From Leifsonia williamsii (GTDB lineage Bacteria > Actinomycetota > Actinomycetes > Actinomycetales > Microbacteriaceae): DNA of 64,000 nt. The translations under genes and the position numbers were made by a program. Under the pieces are notes generated by a model that was given only the letters and a program-made list of their open reading frames with translations, ran no database searches and was not told where the DNA came from. The stretch's first letter is position 1. Every line of letters starts with the position of its first letter. This document shows, piece by piece, positions 49,466 to 59,223 of the stretch. The stretch lies in the NCBI RefSeq assembly GCF_030433685.1, contig NZ_JAROCF010000001.1:1426001-1490000 (forward strand), read 5' to 3'.

Positions 49466-49873
49466 TCAGCCCCCCACGCGCCTCCGCTGCGCCGACCGGA
49501 TCGCCCCCAGCAGCCCCGACACCACGATCACCATCCCCACGACCGCGATCCCCAGCGCCCACGCGGTGGCCGTCGTGAGGGTCGACACCCACAGGTCCCA
49601 CGCGGCGAGCCGCGACGGCGCCGAGAGCACCCACAGCGTCCCTGCGGCGAACAGCACCAGCAGAGCACCCCACACCACGCCGCCCCAGCGGACGGGCGCG
49701 CGTCCGGCAGGCCGCGCCTCGCCCGCAGTGTCCGCCGCACCGAAGGGCGCCGGCGTCAGCCACGGCTCGGCCGGCGGAAGCGGCACCGTAGACGCCGTCG
49801 GCGCCGTGGGAGAGCCGCTCTCGACGGGCTGCGTGCGGTCCGCGTCGCGCCCCTGCTCAGCATTCTCGTTCAT
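49466..49873 (-). CDS. Small two-helix membrane protein
   Basis: 135 aa. Disordered Pro/Ala-rich N-terminus, then two hydrophobic segments (VVWGALLVLFAAGTLWVL; ALGIAVVGMVIVVSGLLGAI) and a basic tail AQRRR. The ATG overlaps the stop of the PspC gene (ATGA), so it is coupled to it. No family recognised. Confidence 0.75.
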   Translation of the reverse strand: MNENAEQGRDADRTQPVESGSPTAPTASTVPLPPAEPWLTPAPFGAADTAGEARPAGRAPVRWGGVVWGALLVLFAAGTLWVLSAPSRLAAWDLWVSTLTTATAWALGIAVVGMVIVVSGLLGAIRSAQRRRVGG

Positions 49874-51369
49874 CGGTCGTTCCCTTCCAGGTGGAGGCGG
49901 AGGTCGTCGAGCTGCAGCGTCCACCCGTTGCTGTCCGCGGGCGTCACCGCCGACGGGTCGAAGGCGACGCGCGCCCCGTTCGGCGCGAACGCGCTCACAC
50001 CTGTGAGCACGGCGAGGATGATGCCGAGCGTGATCAGGAAGCCGCTGCGGCGCCGTGCCAGCCCGGCGATCAGCACCACGAGCCCGATCACTAGCGTCGC
50101 CGCTGCGAGGGCGGCGGTGATGCTGTAACCGGACAGCCCGGTCACCGTCGTCCACAGCGCCGAGGTCAGGGCGCCCGCGATCAGCGCGAGCCCGATCGTG
50201 AGCCAGCCGATCCCGGCTCCGACCCGAGGATTGGCGGCCCGGTACGCCTGCCGGCGCGCCGCCGACTCCGCGGACGCCTGCGCCGCCTGCGACCGGAGCT
50301 CGGCCGCCCGCTGCGCCTTGACCGCCCGCATGTCGGCGTCCAGGCGCTGCTTCCACTGCGCGTGCTCGCGCTTCCACTGCTCCTGGCGCGCCTGCCAATC
50401 GGCCACGTCCGAGGCAGTGGCGCCGACACCGGGCGCGGGAGGCGCGCTCGGCTCGGCGGCGATGTCGAGCGTCGGGCGCTCTGCCGCGTCCGACGGGAGG
50501 GGGACCGTCTCGGCGGTCGCCGTCGCATCCGCGGCGGAGGCCGAGGGGAGCGGGATGGTGGAGCCGGTGGCCGCGTCGTCGTTCAGGGGCACAGTGGTCG
50601 CGGCCGCGCCCGAGGACGCGCTCGCCTCCGAAGCACCCGCCCCGGAACCGCCCGTCGCCGGAGCCGACCCCGTGAAGGCCGCACCACCGGTCGCCGCGGC
50701 CGCGGAACCCCCGTCGCCGCCCGATCCGGGCACTCCGGCCCCCGGCACCCCACCCGTGCCCGCGGACCCACGGCCCGCGACTCCCGCATCCCGCACGCCC
50801 CCGCTCCGCGCGGCCACGACGATCAGCGCGACCGCCGCCCCGATCACCACGAGCGTCCACACGACGCGCCCGACGATCTCGCCCCATCCCGGGTCTCCCC
50901 AGAACGGCCCGCCGAACCACCAGACCCCGCTCGACCACGGCAGCAGCGACAGCACCAGCAGCACGCCGATGCCGACGATGGGAGGCTGCACGTCGCCCTC
51001 GAACAGGCGCTGCAGGTGGATGCGGCCGTCGCGGTCCGGCAGGAGCGCCCAGGCGATCGCGTAGAGCAGCAGCATCGGCGCGCCGAGCACGGCGGCGACG
51101 ACGACGATGCCGCGCACGATCAGCGGGTCGATGCCGAGGCGGTAGGCGACGCCGGCGCAGACGCCGCCGATCCAGCCGTCGGCCCGGACGACGCCGAGGC
51201 CGCGCATCCAGTCGAAGAAGCGGGCGCCGCGACCGGAGAGCCCGGTCTGCGGGCCGCCGTAAGGGCCGCCGTACGGACCCCCGTACGGCGAGGACGAGGC
51301 GCCGGACGCACCGGACGCACCGGAGCCGCCATGCGGCGGAGGCGGAGGAGTCGAGCCGTGATGTGACAT
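49870..51369 (-). CDS. PspC domain-containing membrane protein
   Basis: 499 aa. An N-terminal PYGGP-rich stretch, PspC domain (RADGWIGGVCAGVAYRLGIDPLIVRGIVVVAAVLGAPMLLLYAIAWALLP, residues ~60-110), further helices, a ~150-residue Ala/Gly/Ser-rich linker, a charged coiled segment with WQARQEQWKREHAQWKQRL, then a C-terminal membrane bundle. ATG 51369 follows CAGGAT (minus strand) by 6 nt. It is divergent from a sensor kinase that itself carries a PspC domain, so the set probably monitors envelope stress, as in Lia/Psp systems. Confidence 0.85.
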   Translation of the reverse strand: MSHHGSTPPPPPHGGSGASGASGASSSPYGGPYGGPYGGPQTGLSGRGARFFDWMRGLGVVRADGWIGGVCAGVAYRLGIDPLIVRGIVVVAAVLGAPMLLLYAIAWALLPDRDGRIHLQRLFEGDVQPPIVGIGVLLVLSLLPWSSGVWWFGGPFWGDPGWGEIVGRVVWTLVVIGAAVALIVVAARSGGVRDAGVAGRGSAGTGGVPGAGVPGSGGDGGSAAAATGGAAFTGSAPATGGSGAGASEASASSGAAATTVPLNDDAATGSTIPLPSASAADATATAETVPLPSDAAERPTLDIAAEPSAPPAPGVGATASDVADWQARQEQWKREHAQWKQRLDADMRAVKAQRAAELRSQAAQASAESAARRQAYRAANPRVGAGIGWLTIGLALIAGALTSALWTTVTGLSGYSITAALAAATLVIGLVVLIAGLARRRSGFLITLGIILAVLTGVSAFAPNGARVAFDPSAVTPADSNGWTLQLDDLRLHLEGNDR

Positions 51370-51485
51370 GCTCCGATCCTGTCGCGACCCCCGCCTCGCG
51401 CGACATGGGGTGACACCCTGACCTGACCCTGATTCCGCACCGGCCGGACTGTGCGCCCGGCCCGGGGTCTGCTTGGATTCTGCAC

Positions 51486-52739
51486 ATGACCCCGACCGCA
51501 TCCGTCGCCGGCGGCGCGCCCCGCCCCGAGCCGCGCGCCCCGCTCGGCCGACCGCGCGCGCCGCTCGCCCGGCCGCGCGACTGCGTGATCGGCGGCGTCT
51601 CCGTCGCGGTCGCCGACCACCTCGGCTGGCCCGTGGCGGCGGTGCGCTGGATCTTCGCCGGCAGCTCGCTGCTCGGTGGAGCGGGGGTCCTCCTCTATCT
51701 CTGGTTGTGGGCGTTGACGACGCTCCGCCCGGCGTCCGCTGACGATCCGGCGGAGGGCGTCCGCCGCCGCGTGCACGTGCCCTGGGTGCTCGGAGTGGCC
51801 GGCGCGGTCTCCGGCGTCGTCACCGTCGTGCTCGTCGCATCCGGCGCCGGGGGATCGGGCGTCGGCGCGCTCGCCGCCACCATCCTCCTGATCGTCGCGG
51901 CGGTCAGCTGGGATCAGCTCGTCGAGGACGACAGCATGATGCCCGCGCCGCTCACCGCGACCGCGTTCCGCCTCACGGCCGGGGCCTTCCTGGTCGGGCT
52001 GGCGCTGCTCCTCGGCGTGCTCCAGAACGGCGCAGGAACCGGCCCGCTGTGGCTCGGCATCGTCGCGGCGGCATTCGCGGGAGCCGCCGTCCTGGTCGCG
52101 CCGTGGGCGCTCCGGCTCTGGCGCGAGCTGATCGCCGAGCGCACGGCCCGCATCAAGGAGGAGCAGCGTGCGGAGATGGCGGCGCACCTCCACGACTCCG
52201 TGCTGCAGACCCTCGCCCTGATCCAGAACCGCGCGGGTGCGGCGAGCGAGGTCGGGCGCATCGCCCGGGCCCAGGAGCGCGAGCTGCGCGACTGGCTCTA
52301 CGCCGACGCGGCGCACTCGCCGGAGCGCGACGAGGCGGACCTCGCCGCCGAGCTGCACGCGGCCGCGGCGGCGCTCGAGGTCGACCACGCCGTCCACTTC
52401 GACATCGTCACGGTGGGGGAGCCGGTGCGGGGCGCGCCGCCCGAGCTGGCCGCCGCCGCACGGGAGGCGATGCTGAACGCCGCACGGCACGCCGGCGGCG
52501 AGGTGTCCGTGTACGTCGAGAGCGCCTCCGGCTCGGCCGACGTGTTCGTGCGCGACCGCGGTCCCGGCTTCGACGTGGAGGCGCTCCCCGAGGGCAGGCT
52601 CGGCGTGCGCGAGTCGATCATCGGCCGGATGCGGCGCGCAGGAGGCCGGGCGACCGTCACGCGGCGGCCCACCGGCACCGAGGTCCACCTCGGCATCGAG
52701 ATCCAGCCCAGCGACGACTCCGGGAGCGAGACCCCATGA
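51486..52739 (+). CDS. PspC-domain sensor histidine kinase (NarL/LiaS type)
   Basis: 417 aa. PspC domain at ~31-85 (RDCVIGGVSVAVADHLGWPVAAVRWIFAG), several membrane helices to ~210, dimerisation helix with H236 (HLHDSVLQTLALIQ) as phospho-acceptor, and a HATPase domain with NAARHAGG and DRGPGFD. ATG 51486 is 6 nt after TGGATT, probably leaderless. Overlaps its response regulator (ATGA). Confidence 0.9.
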   Translation: MTPTASVAGGAPRPEPRAPLGRPRAPLARPRDCVIGGVSVAVADHLGWPVAAVRWIFAGSSLLGGAGVLLYLWLWALTTLRPASADDPAEGVRRRVHVPWVLGVAGAVSGVVTVVLVASGAGGSGVGALAATILLIVAAVSWDQLVEDDSMMPAPLTATAFRLTAGAFLVGLALLLGVLQNGAGTGPLWLGIVAAAFAGAAVLVAPWALRLWRELIAERTARIKEEQRAEMAAHLHDSVLQTLALIQNRAGAASEVGRIARAQERELRDWLYADAAHSPERDEADLAAELHAAAAALEVDHAVHFDIVTVGEPVRGAPPELAAAAREAMLNAARHAGGEVSVYVESASGSADVFVRDRGPGFDVEALPEGRLGVRESIIGRMRRAGGRATVTRRPTGTEVHLGIEIQPSDDSGSETP

Positions 52740-53431
52740 CAGACAGCACCCCCGCCGACGGCACGCAGCCGGCGGCAGCAGACCCCATCACGGTCGTGAT
52801 CGTCGACGACCACTCGATCTTCCGCTCCGGCCTGCGTGCCGACCTCGACGAGCGCGTGCGGGTCGTGGCAGAGGCCGCCGATGTGGAGGCCGCGGTCGCC
52901 GCGATCACCGCCTCCCGTCCCGCCGTGGTGCTGCTCGACGTGCACCTTCCCGGCGGCGCGGGAGGCGGGGGAGCGGAGGTCGTGCGCCGCACGTCCGCCG
53001 CGTGCCCCGACACCCGCTTCCTCGCGCTGAGCGTCTCGGACGCGGCGGAGGATGTGGTCGGCGTCATCCGCGCCGGCGCCCGCGGCTACCTCACCAAGGG
53101 CAGCTCCGGCGGCCAGGTGAGCGACGCCGTCGTCGCCGTCGCCGGCGGCGACGCGGTGTTCTCGCCACGGCTCGCCGGCTTCGTGCTGGACGCCTTCGGC
53201 GCGGCGGCGGGGGAGCAGGCCGAGTCCACGGACGAGCTCGACCGCCTGTCGGCGCGCGAGCGCGAGGTCATGCGGCTCATCGCCCGCGGGTACGCGTACA
53301 AGGAGGTGGCCGCCGAGCTCTTCATCTCCATCAAGACGGTCGAGACGCACGTCTCCGCCGTGCTGCGCAAGCTGCAGCTGTCGTCGCGGCACGAGCTGAC
53401 CGCGTGGGCGCTGGAGCGCAAGCTGCTCTGA
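52736..53431 (+). CDS. LuxR/NarL family response regulator
   Basis: 231 aa. Receiver domain with acidic pair D24-D25, phospho-acceptor D68 (VVLLDVHLP) and conserved Lys in YLTKGS, then a LuxR-type HTH (LSAREREVMRLIARGYAYKEVAAELFISIKTVETHVSAVLRKLQLSSRHELTAWAL). Cognate partner of the overlapping kinase; likely targets are the divergent PspC operon and its own promoter (inference). Confidence 0.93.
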   Translation: MTDSTPADGTQPAAADPITVVIVDDHSIFRSGLRADLDERVRVVAEAADVEAAVAAITASRPAVVLLDVHLPGGAGGGGAEVVRRTSAACPDTRFLALSVSDAAEDVVGVIRAGARGYLTKGSSGGQVSDAVVAVAGGDAVFSPRLAGFVLDAFGAAAGEQAESTDELDRLSAREREVMRLIARGYAYKEVAAELFISIKTVETHVSAVLRKLQLSSRHELTAWALERKLL

Positions 53432-53649
53432 GACCGGGCGCCTGTGCACGCTTTGCGCGGCACGCTCCGCGTCCCGTACACTTGACGCGGTGGTTGAATC
53501 TGCCAAGCTTTTCTGCGCCCTTTTTCCGAAGCTCGTCTCCTGAGGCGGCCACCGGACGTCCCGGCGGGATCCAGCACTCCGAGCACTTTCGGATGCGCGA
53601 TCCGTTAGCCTGGATCGGGAACGTGAGCGGCTTCGCGATTCGTCTCCCT

Positions 53650-53722
<73 letters not shown>

Positions 53723-53765
53723 CAAGTCGGTATGTAGATGCCGGCCCACGAAAGGTGTTTAAGAG

Positions 53766-54038
53766 GTGGCCCGAAAAGTAATCGACGAGCCGAGCGAGGA
53801 GATCGTCGCCAACGCGAAGAAGGAGCGCGCTGCGCGCCGCAACCCCTTCGCGCGGATCGCCCTGTTCATCCGGCAGGTCATCGGCGAGCTCAAGAAGGTC
53901 GTCACGCCGACGCGCAAGGAGCTCTTCAGCTACACGGGAGTGGTCCTCGTCTTCGTGGTGATCATGATGGCCCTGGTGTCGTTCCTGGATTGGGTGTTCG
54001 GTCTGGGTGTGGTCTGGGTCTTCGGTAACCCGTCCTAG
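53766..54038 (+). CDS. secE: Preprotein translocase subunit SecE
   Basis: 90 aa. Amphipathic segment ARIALFIRQVIGELKKVVTPTRKELFSYTGVVLVFVVIMMALVSFLDWVFG with one membrane helix is the SecE core. It clamps the SecY channel. GTG 53766 follows AAAGGTG. Located between tRNA-Trp and nusG, the standard position. Confidence 0.96.
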   Translation: MARKVIDEPSEEIVANAKKERAARRNPFARIALFIRQVIGELKKVVTPTRKELFSYTGVVLVFVVIMMALVSFLDWVFGLGVVWVFGNPS

Positions 54039-54078
54039 CCACCTCCCCCGGCCGTGAGGCCTCCCCGACAGAAATGGA

Positions 54079-55011
54079 ATGAATTCAGTGTCTGAGACCA
54101 ATCGCGACGACGTGGACTGGGCCCCCGCTGCCGAGCAGTCCTCCGAAGACGACGAGGCGCAGACCGGCAACGTTCTCGCGAGCGAGGACGAGGCGTCCGA
54201 CGCCGCCGAGCACGAGGCGCTGCACGTCGTCGCCGACGACGGCACCGAGGTCGACCTCGACGCCGTGCTCGACGCGATGGCCGAGGCCGTCGACCCCGAG
54301 GCCGACCGCGCCGTCGACGAGGCCCTCGAGGTCGACAGCGACGACGAGGCCGAGGCGGCCGCGGAGGCCGTCGAGGACGAGGACGAGGAGGCCACGGCCG
54401 ACCCGTACGAGGCGTTCCGCACCGAGCTCCGCTCCAAGATCGGCAAGTGGTACGTCATCCACTCGTACGCCGGCTTCGAGCGCCGCGTGAAGTCCAACAT
54501 CGAGAACCGCATGGTCTCGATGAACATGGAGGACTACATCTACGAGGTGCAGGTCCCCATGGAGGACGTGGTCGAGATCAAGAACGGCCAGCGCAAGATG
54601 GTCAACCGCGTGCGCATCCCCGGCTACGTGCTGGTGCGCATGGACCTCAACGAGGACAGCTGGTCGGTCGTCCGCCACACGCCGGGTGTCACCGGGTTCG
54701 TCGGCAACGCGCACAACCCGACGCCGCTGCGCTTCGAAGAGGCCTTCCAGATGCTGAAGAGCCTCGTCCAGGTCGACGCCGCTCCGGCCAAGGGCGCCGC
54801 CAAGGGTCAGAAGGCCGCCGCGCGCGTCATCCCCGCCGAGGTCGACTTCGAGATCGGCGAGACCATCACCATCAAGGAGGGCTCGTTCGCGGGCCTCCCC
54901 GGGTCGATCAGCGAGATCAAGCCGGAGAGCGGCAAGCTCACCGTGCTCGTGTCGCTGTTCGAGCGCGAGACGCCGGTCGAGCTCAGCTTCGACCAGGTCA
55001 CGAAGCTCTAG
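54079..55011 (+). CDS. nusG: Transcription termination/antitermination protein NusG
   Basis: 310 aa. A ~120-residue Asp/Glu-rich N-terminal extension, usual in actinobacteria, precedes the NGN domain (KWYVIHSYAGFERRVKSNIENRM ... GYVLVRMDL ... TPGVTGFVG) and the C-terminal KOW domain (IGETITIKEGSFAGLPGSISEI). Between them is an Ala/Lys-rich linker. It binds RNA polymerase and links it to Rho or the ribosome. ATG 54079 used; GTG 54088 is an alternative. Confidence 0.95.
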   Translation: MNSVSETNRDDVDWAPAAEQSSEDDEAQTGNVLASEDEASDAAEHEALHVVADDGTEVDLDAVLDAMAEAVDPEADRAVDEALEVDSDDEAEAAAEAVEDEDEEATADPYEAFRTELRSKIGKWYVIHSYAGFERRVKSNIENRMVSMNMEDYIYEVQVPMEDVVEIKNGQRKMVNRVRIPGYVLVRMDLNEDSWSVVRHTPGVTGFVGNAHNPTPLRFEEAFQMLKSLVQVDAAPAKGAAKGQKAAARVIPAEVDFEIGETITIKEGSFAGLPGSISEIKPESGKLTVLVSLFERETPVELSFDQVTKL

Positions 55012-55026
55012 ACCCCCTACGTTTTC

Positions 55027-55056
55027 TACGATCACCGGGTCTCGGAAGGGCCGAGA
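55027..55056 (+). promoter_or_regulatory. Possible rplK promoter and leader hairpin
   Basis: TACGAT at 55027-55032 could be a -10 box; the RNA would open with a TCTCGG-AAGGG-CCGAGA hairpin (55040-55056). L1 autoregulates the L11-L1 mRNA in other bacteria, and this leader is the place such a site would lie; a true L1 site is not shown. Confidence 0.3.
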
Positions 55057-55116
55057 AACCGGGAGAGCAGCACGGGCGCAGTCCCACGCGGCTCGAACAA
55101 CAAAGAAGGAAGAGAC

Positions 55117-55548
55117 ATGGCACCGAAGAAGAAGGTCACCGGTCTGATCAAGCTTCAGATCAACGCCGGCGCCGCCAACCCCGCCCCGCCGATCGGTCCG
55201 GCGCTGGGTCAGCACGGCGTGAACATCATGGAGTTCTGCAAGGCGTACAACGCGGCGACCGAGTCGCAGCGCGGCAACGTCATCCCCGTCGAGATCACCG
55301 TCTACGAGGACCGTTCGTTCACGTTCGTCCTGAAGACCCCTCCGGCCGCCGAGCTGATCAAGAAGGCCGCCGGCGTCGCCAAGGGCTCCGGCGTCCCGCA
55401 CACCACCAAGGTCGGCAAGCTGACCCAGGAGCAGGTGCGCCAGATCGCCGAGCAGAAGATGGTCGACCTGAACGCCAACGACGTCGACGCGGCGTCGAAG
55501 ATCATCGCCGGCACGGCCCGCTCGATGGGCATCACCGTCGAGGCGTAA
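55117..55548 (+). CDS. rplK: 50S ribosomal protein L11
   Basis: 143 aa, full length. [47 protein letters not shown] is the conserved N-terminal domain, with the RNA-binding C-terminal part ending [11 protein letters not shown]11 binds the GTPase-associated region of 23S rRNA. GAAGGAAG precedes ATG. Followed by rplA. Confidence 0.97.
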   Translation: MAPKKKVTGLIKLQINAGAANPAPPIGPALGQHGVNIMEFCKAYNAATESQRGNVIPVEITVYEDRSFTFVLKTPPAAELIKKAAGVAKGSGVPHTTKVGKLTQEQVRQIAEQKMVDLNANDVDAASKIIAGTARSMGITVEA

Positions 55549-55620
55549 GGCCCCGACTCCCTCAGACATCCGTGGCAGAGCCGGCCAGGCTCGCACCACA
55601 TTCTCGTAAGGAGAAACCAC

Positions 55621-56310
55621 ATGGCACAGAAGTCCAAGGCCTACCGGGCCGCGGCCGAGAAGATCGAGGCCGGAAAGTTCTACACCCCCACCGAGGCCGT
55701 CACCCTCGCGCGTGAGACGGGCTCGAGCAAGTTCGACTCGACCGTCGAGGTCGCGCTGAAGCTGGGCGTCGACCCCCGCAAGGCGGACCAGATGGTCCGC
55801 GGTACCGTCATCCTTCCTCACGGTACGGGCAAGACCGCCCGCGTCATCGTGTTCGCGAACGGTCCGGCGGCCGAGGCCGCGATCGCCGCGGGCGCTGACG
55901 AGGTCGGCGGCGCCGACCTCATCGAGAAGGTCGCCGGCGGCTACACCGACTTCGACGCGGCGGTCGCCGTGCCGGAGCTCATGGGCCAGGTCGGTCGTCT
56001 CGGCAAGGTGCTCGGCCCGCGCGGTCTGATGCCGAACCCGAAGACCGGCACCGTGACCCCGGACGTCGCCAAGGCCGTCTCGGACATCAAGGGTGGAAAG
56101 ATCGAGTTCCGCGTCGACAAGCACGCCAACGTGCACTTCGTCGTGGGCAAGGCCGGCTTCACCGCCGAGCAGCTCGACGAGAACATCAAGACCGCTCTCG
56201 AGGAGGTCGTGCGTCTCAAGCCGTCCGCCGCGAAGGGCCGCTACATCCAGAAGGGCGCCGTCTCGACCACGTTCGGCCCGGGCATCCCGCTGGACGTCAA
56301 CGCGATCTGA
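55621..56310 (+). CDS. rplA: 50S ribosomal protein L1
   Basis: 229 aa, full length. [55 protein letters not shown] and [11 protein letters not shown] are L1 hallmarks. It forms the mobile L1 stalk and, in other bacteria, represses its own operon. AAGGAG lies 7 nt before ATG. Confidence 0.97.
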   Translation: MAQKSKAYRAAAEKIEAGKFYTPTEAVTLARETGSSKFDSTVEVALKLGVDPRKADQMVRGTVILPHGTGKTARVIVFANGPAAEAAIAAGADEVGGADLIEKVAGGYTDFDAAVAVPELMGQVGRLGKVLGPRGLMPNPKTGTVTPDVAKAVSDIKGGKIEFRVDKHANVHFVVGKAGFTAEQLDENIKTALEEVVRLKPSAAKGRYIQKGAVSTTFGPGIPLDVNAI

Positions 56311-56330
56311 CCCGCTTCGCAGCTGGTTCC

Positions 56331-56368
56331 GAAGGCCCGCTCCACCACTTCCGGTGGGGCGGGCCTTC
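56331..56368 (+). terminator. Terminator of the rplK-rplA operon
   Basis: AAGGCCCGC-T-CCACC (56332-56346) pairs with GGTGG-G-GCGGGCCTT (56353-56367), one mismatch, 6-nt loop, 21 nt after rplA. Confidence 0.88.
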
Positions 56369-56444
56369 GCCGTTCCCTGCGCCGCATCTTCCTGAGAGAA
56401 CATTCATGGTCGTCAAATAACTGGGACGGACCTGTCTACCCGTC

Positions 56445-56474
56445 TTGTGGTGGTAGAACGACCGGGTCTAGGGT
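56445..56474 (+). promoter_or_regulatory. Promoter of the S53 peptidase gene
   Basis: TTGTGG (56445-56450) and TAGGGT (56469-56474) with 18-bp spacing, 66 bp upstream of ATG 56541. Confidence 0.5.
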
Positions 56475-56540
56475 CTGATCTCAACGCGCGCCGCGCGCCG
56501 ACTCACAGTCGAGTCCGCCCGAGGGAAAGAGGACGTTTCC

Positions 56541-58541
56541 ATGACCCTTCGCACCACACGAACCCTTCACAAGAGGGCTCTCGGAATGATCGCCACCACG
56601 AGCGCCGTGGTGGCTTTGTCGTTGGCGGGAGCCTCCGCCGCGCAGGCCGCCGACCGGGTGACCTACGCCGACTCGGTGCCCTCCTGGGCCACCGCCGCGA
56701 ACGACGCAGGAGCGGCTCCCGCCGACCAGACGGTCGAGGGAGAGATCTACCTCCCGCTGCGCGACCAGGCGGGGGCGGAGGCGCTGGCCAAGCAGGTCTC
56801 CAACCCGGCGATCTCCGGCTACCGCAAGGCCCTCAGCCCGCAGCAGTGGATCAAGCGCTTCTCGCCGACCAAGGCCGACTCCGACGCCGTCGTGAACTTC
56901 CTCAAGGCGGCGGGGCTGACCATCACGGCCGTTCCCGACAGCCGCCAGTACGTGGTGTTCCGCGGCACGCCGGAGCAGCTGGGCTCGATCTTCGGGACCT
57001 CGCTGCACGCCTTCGATTACGCCGGCCGGCACCTGGTGGCGCCGACGAGCGCGCCGTCCCTCCCCGCCGGGATCGGCGCGAAGGTGTCGGGTGTGAGCAT
57101 CGAGCAGTCGCGCACCCTGACCAGGCCCGAGTCGATCCAGCAGGGCGACCTCGGACCGTCCGCCGAGCCGCAGGTGGCCCGCAAGCAGGCCGCGGCCGCG
57201 GCTCCCGTCATCGAGACGCCGTGCTCCCACTACATCGGTGAGCACGTCGTGACGGTCCCGCCCGCGTACAACGGGCAGACGCAGTACAGCACCTACAACT
57301 GCGGCTACACGCCGCAGCAGCTGCGCAGCGCGTACGGACTGTCCGACCTCTCGAAGAAGGGCGTCAACGGCAGCGGCCAGACGGTCGCGATCATCGACGC
57401 GTACGCCAGCCCGACGATCGTGAAGGACGTCAACACCTACAGCCAGCAGAACGGCGAGCCCGGCCTCACCAACTCCAGCTACCAGCAGCTGGTGCCCGCT
57501 CCGAGCGCCTTCACCGACCAGGAGCTCTGCCAGTACCCGAGCGGGTGGCAGGGCGAGCAGACCCTCGACGTGGAGTCGGTGCACGCCGTCGCCCCCGGGG
57601 CGCGCATCCTTTACGTCGGCGGCACGAACTGCGGCGGCGGGCTGGACGTGGCGATGTCGAAGATCCTCGACAACAAGCTCGCGACCATCGTGAGCAACAG
57701 CTACGGCAACCTGGGCGAGGCGGTTCCGGCCGACGTCATCCAGGGTGAGGTGAACCTCCACCTGCAGGCCGCGGGCGAGGGCATCGGCCTCTACTTCTCG
57801 AGCGGTGACAACGGCGACGAGAAGGCCAACCTGGGCTACCCGTCTCCGGACTTCCCGGCCTCCTCGCCGTGGGTCACCTCGGTCGGCGGCACCAGCATGG
57901 CGATCGACAAGAACGGCAAGATCGCGTACGAGACCGGCTGGGGCGACACCGTCGACCAGATCGTGAAGAACCCGGACGGCACGCTGAGCTACGCCGAGCC
58001 GCTGTCGGGCTCGCGCTTCGTCGGCGGAGCCGGTGGAGGCACGAGCGCGGTGTTCACGCAGCCCGACTACCAGCGTGGCATCGTCCCCGCCGCACTGGCG
58101 AAGGGGATGCGGGTCTCGCCCGACGTCGCGGCCCTCGCCGACCCGTACACCGGGTTCCTGATCGGCATCCGGCCGATCGTCGACGACGACACGCTCGCCA
58201 CCGGCGACTACGTCAACGAGACCTACGGCGGTACGTCGCTGGCCTCGCCGATCGTCGCGGCGCAGATCGCGGTCGTGCAGCAGGCGACGAAGACGACCAT
58301 CGGCTTCGCCAACCCGACGCTGTACGCGGTGAAGAGGGTGCTGCCGAACGCGTTCCGCGACGTGCTGCCGCAGAACCCGACGCAGGCGGTCGCCTACACG
58401 AGCAAGACGAGCGGCAACACCTACCTCGTCTCGTTCGACCAGGACACCTCCCTCAAAACGGCGGTCGGGTACGACCCCGTCACCGGCCTCGGCGACGTGT
58501 CGTTCGACCTGCTCACCCAGGTGGCGCACGGCCGCCACTAG
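56541..58541 (+). CDS. Secreted S53 family (sedolisin) pro-peptidase
   Basis: 666 aa. Signal peptide (residues 1-37, cleavage after AAQA), activation pro-domain (~60-200) with the AISGYRKALSPQQW element, then the sedolisin domain. Catalytic E339 and D343 (GEQTLDVESVHAVAPGA), oxyanion D423 (SSGDNG) and nucleophile S566 (YGGTSLASP) are present; the usual SGTS is GGTS here. A C-terminal calcium site is likely. Sedolisins act best at acid pH, so this is probably a secreted acid protease. GAAAGAGG lies before ATG. Confidence 0.92.
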   Translation: MTLRTTRTLHKRALGMIATTSAVVALSLAGASAAQAADRVTYADSVPSWATAANDAGAAPADQTVEGEIYLPLRDQAGAEALAKQVSNPAISGYRKALSPQQWIKRFSPTKADSDAVVNFLKAAGLTITAVPDSRQYVVFRGTPEQLGSIFGTSLHAFDYAGRHLVAPTSAPSLPAGIGAKVSGVSIEQSRTLTRPESIQQGDLGPSAEPQVARKQAAAAAPVIETPCSHYIGEHVVTVPPAYNGQTQYSTYNCGYTPQQLRSAYGLSDLSKKGVNGSGQTVAIIDAYASPTIVKDVNTYSQQNGEPGLTNSSYQQLVPAPSAFTDQELCQYPSGWQGEQTLDVESVHAVAPGARILYVGGTNCGGGLDVAMSKILDNKLATIVSNSYGNLGEAVPADVIQGEVNLHLQAAGEGIGLYFSSGDNGDEKANLGYPSPDFPASSPWVTSVGGTSMAIDKNGKIAYETGWGDTVDQIVKNPDGTLSYAEPLSGSRFVGGAGGGTSAVFTQPDYQRGIVPAALAKGMRVSPDVAALADPYTGFLIGIRPIVDDDTLATGDYVNETYGGTSLASPIVAAQIAVVQQATKTTIGFANPTLYAVKRVLPNAFRDVLPQNPTQAVAYTSKTSGNTYLVSFDQDTSLKTAVGYDPVTGLGDVSFDLLTQVAHGRH

Positions 58542-58568
58542 CGTGGTCCTTCCGTAGCAGGGCCACGG

Positions 58569-58600
58569 CCGGCCGTCTCTCCTCCCGGGGAGGCGGCCGG
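58569..58600. terminator. Terminator after the S53 peptidase gene
   Basis: CCGGCCG (58569-58575) pairs with CGGCCGG (58594-58600), with an inner CCTCC/GGAGG stem and a pyrimidine bulge, 28 nt after the stop codon. Confidence 0.65.
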
Positions 58601-58644
58601 TCGCCGTGTGCGGGCGCGGGAGGCGCACTCGCTACGCTGATGCG

Positions 58645-59217
58645 GTGACCATCCGCATCCGCCCCGCCTGCCGCGGCGACGAGGAGGCGCTTGCCGCGGT
58701 GGCGGCCGCCACCTTCCCGCTCGCCTGCCCGCCGCACACCACCGACGCCGCGAAGGCGGCCTTCATCGCGAGCGTGCTCTCGCAGGCGCGGTTCGCCGAG
58801 TATCTCGCCGACCCGGCACGCAGGTTGCTGCTCGCGGAGGACCTCGACGGCTCCGCGGTCGGCTACACCCTCGTGAACCTGGGGGAGCCGCAGGATGCGG
58901 ACGTCCGGGCGGCCATCCGCATCCGCCCGACCGCCGAGCTCAGCAAGTGCTACGTGCTGCCCGGCCACCACGGCGCCGGCATCGCCGCGAGGCTGATGGC
59001 GGAGAGCCTGCGGGTCGCGGCCGAGTGCGGCGCGGCGGGAATCTGGCTGGGCGTCAACGAGCTGAACGGCCGGGCGCAGCGCTTCTACGCGAAGCACGGC
59101 TTCGAACGCGTCGGCTCGAAGCGGTTCCTGGTCGGAGACCGCTGGGAGGACGACTGGGTGATGGAGCGGGCCCTGATCCCCGCAGTCGTCCCGGCGCAGG
59201 CGCCGGTGCCGGCCTAG
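58645..59217 (+). CDS. GNAT family N-acetyltransferase
   Basis: 190 aa. Acetyl-CoA-binding region YVLPGHHGAGIAARLMAESLRVAAECGAAGIWLGVNELNGRAQRFYAKHGFERVGSKRF is the core of the GNAT fold (Q/RxxGxG/A variant GHHGAG). GTG 58645 is 6 nt after TACGCT (58633-58638), a leaderless start. Acceptor amine unknown. Confidence 0.88.
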   Translation: MTIRIRPACRGDEEALAAVAAATFPLACPPHTTDAAKAAFIASVLSQARFAEYLADPARRLLLAEDLDGSAVGYTLVNLGEPQDADVRAAIRIRPTAELSKCYVLPGHHGAGIAARLMAESLRVAAECGAAGIWLGVNELNGRAQRFYAKHGFERVGSKRFLVGDRWEDDWVMERALIPAVVPAQAPVPA

Positions 59218-59223
59218 CCGCGA

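Noticed and set aside
53490..53543. 17-codon leaderless mini-frame after TACACT, upstream of tRNA-Trp
   Set aside because: The spacing fits a leaderless start, but the peptide (MVESAKLF...) has no terminator, no context and no recognisable feature; kept only as a note.
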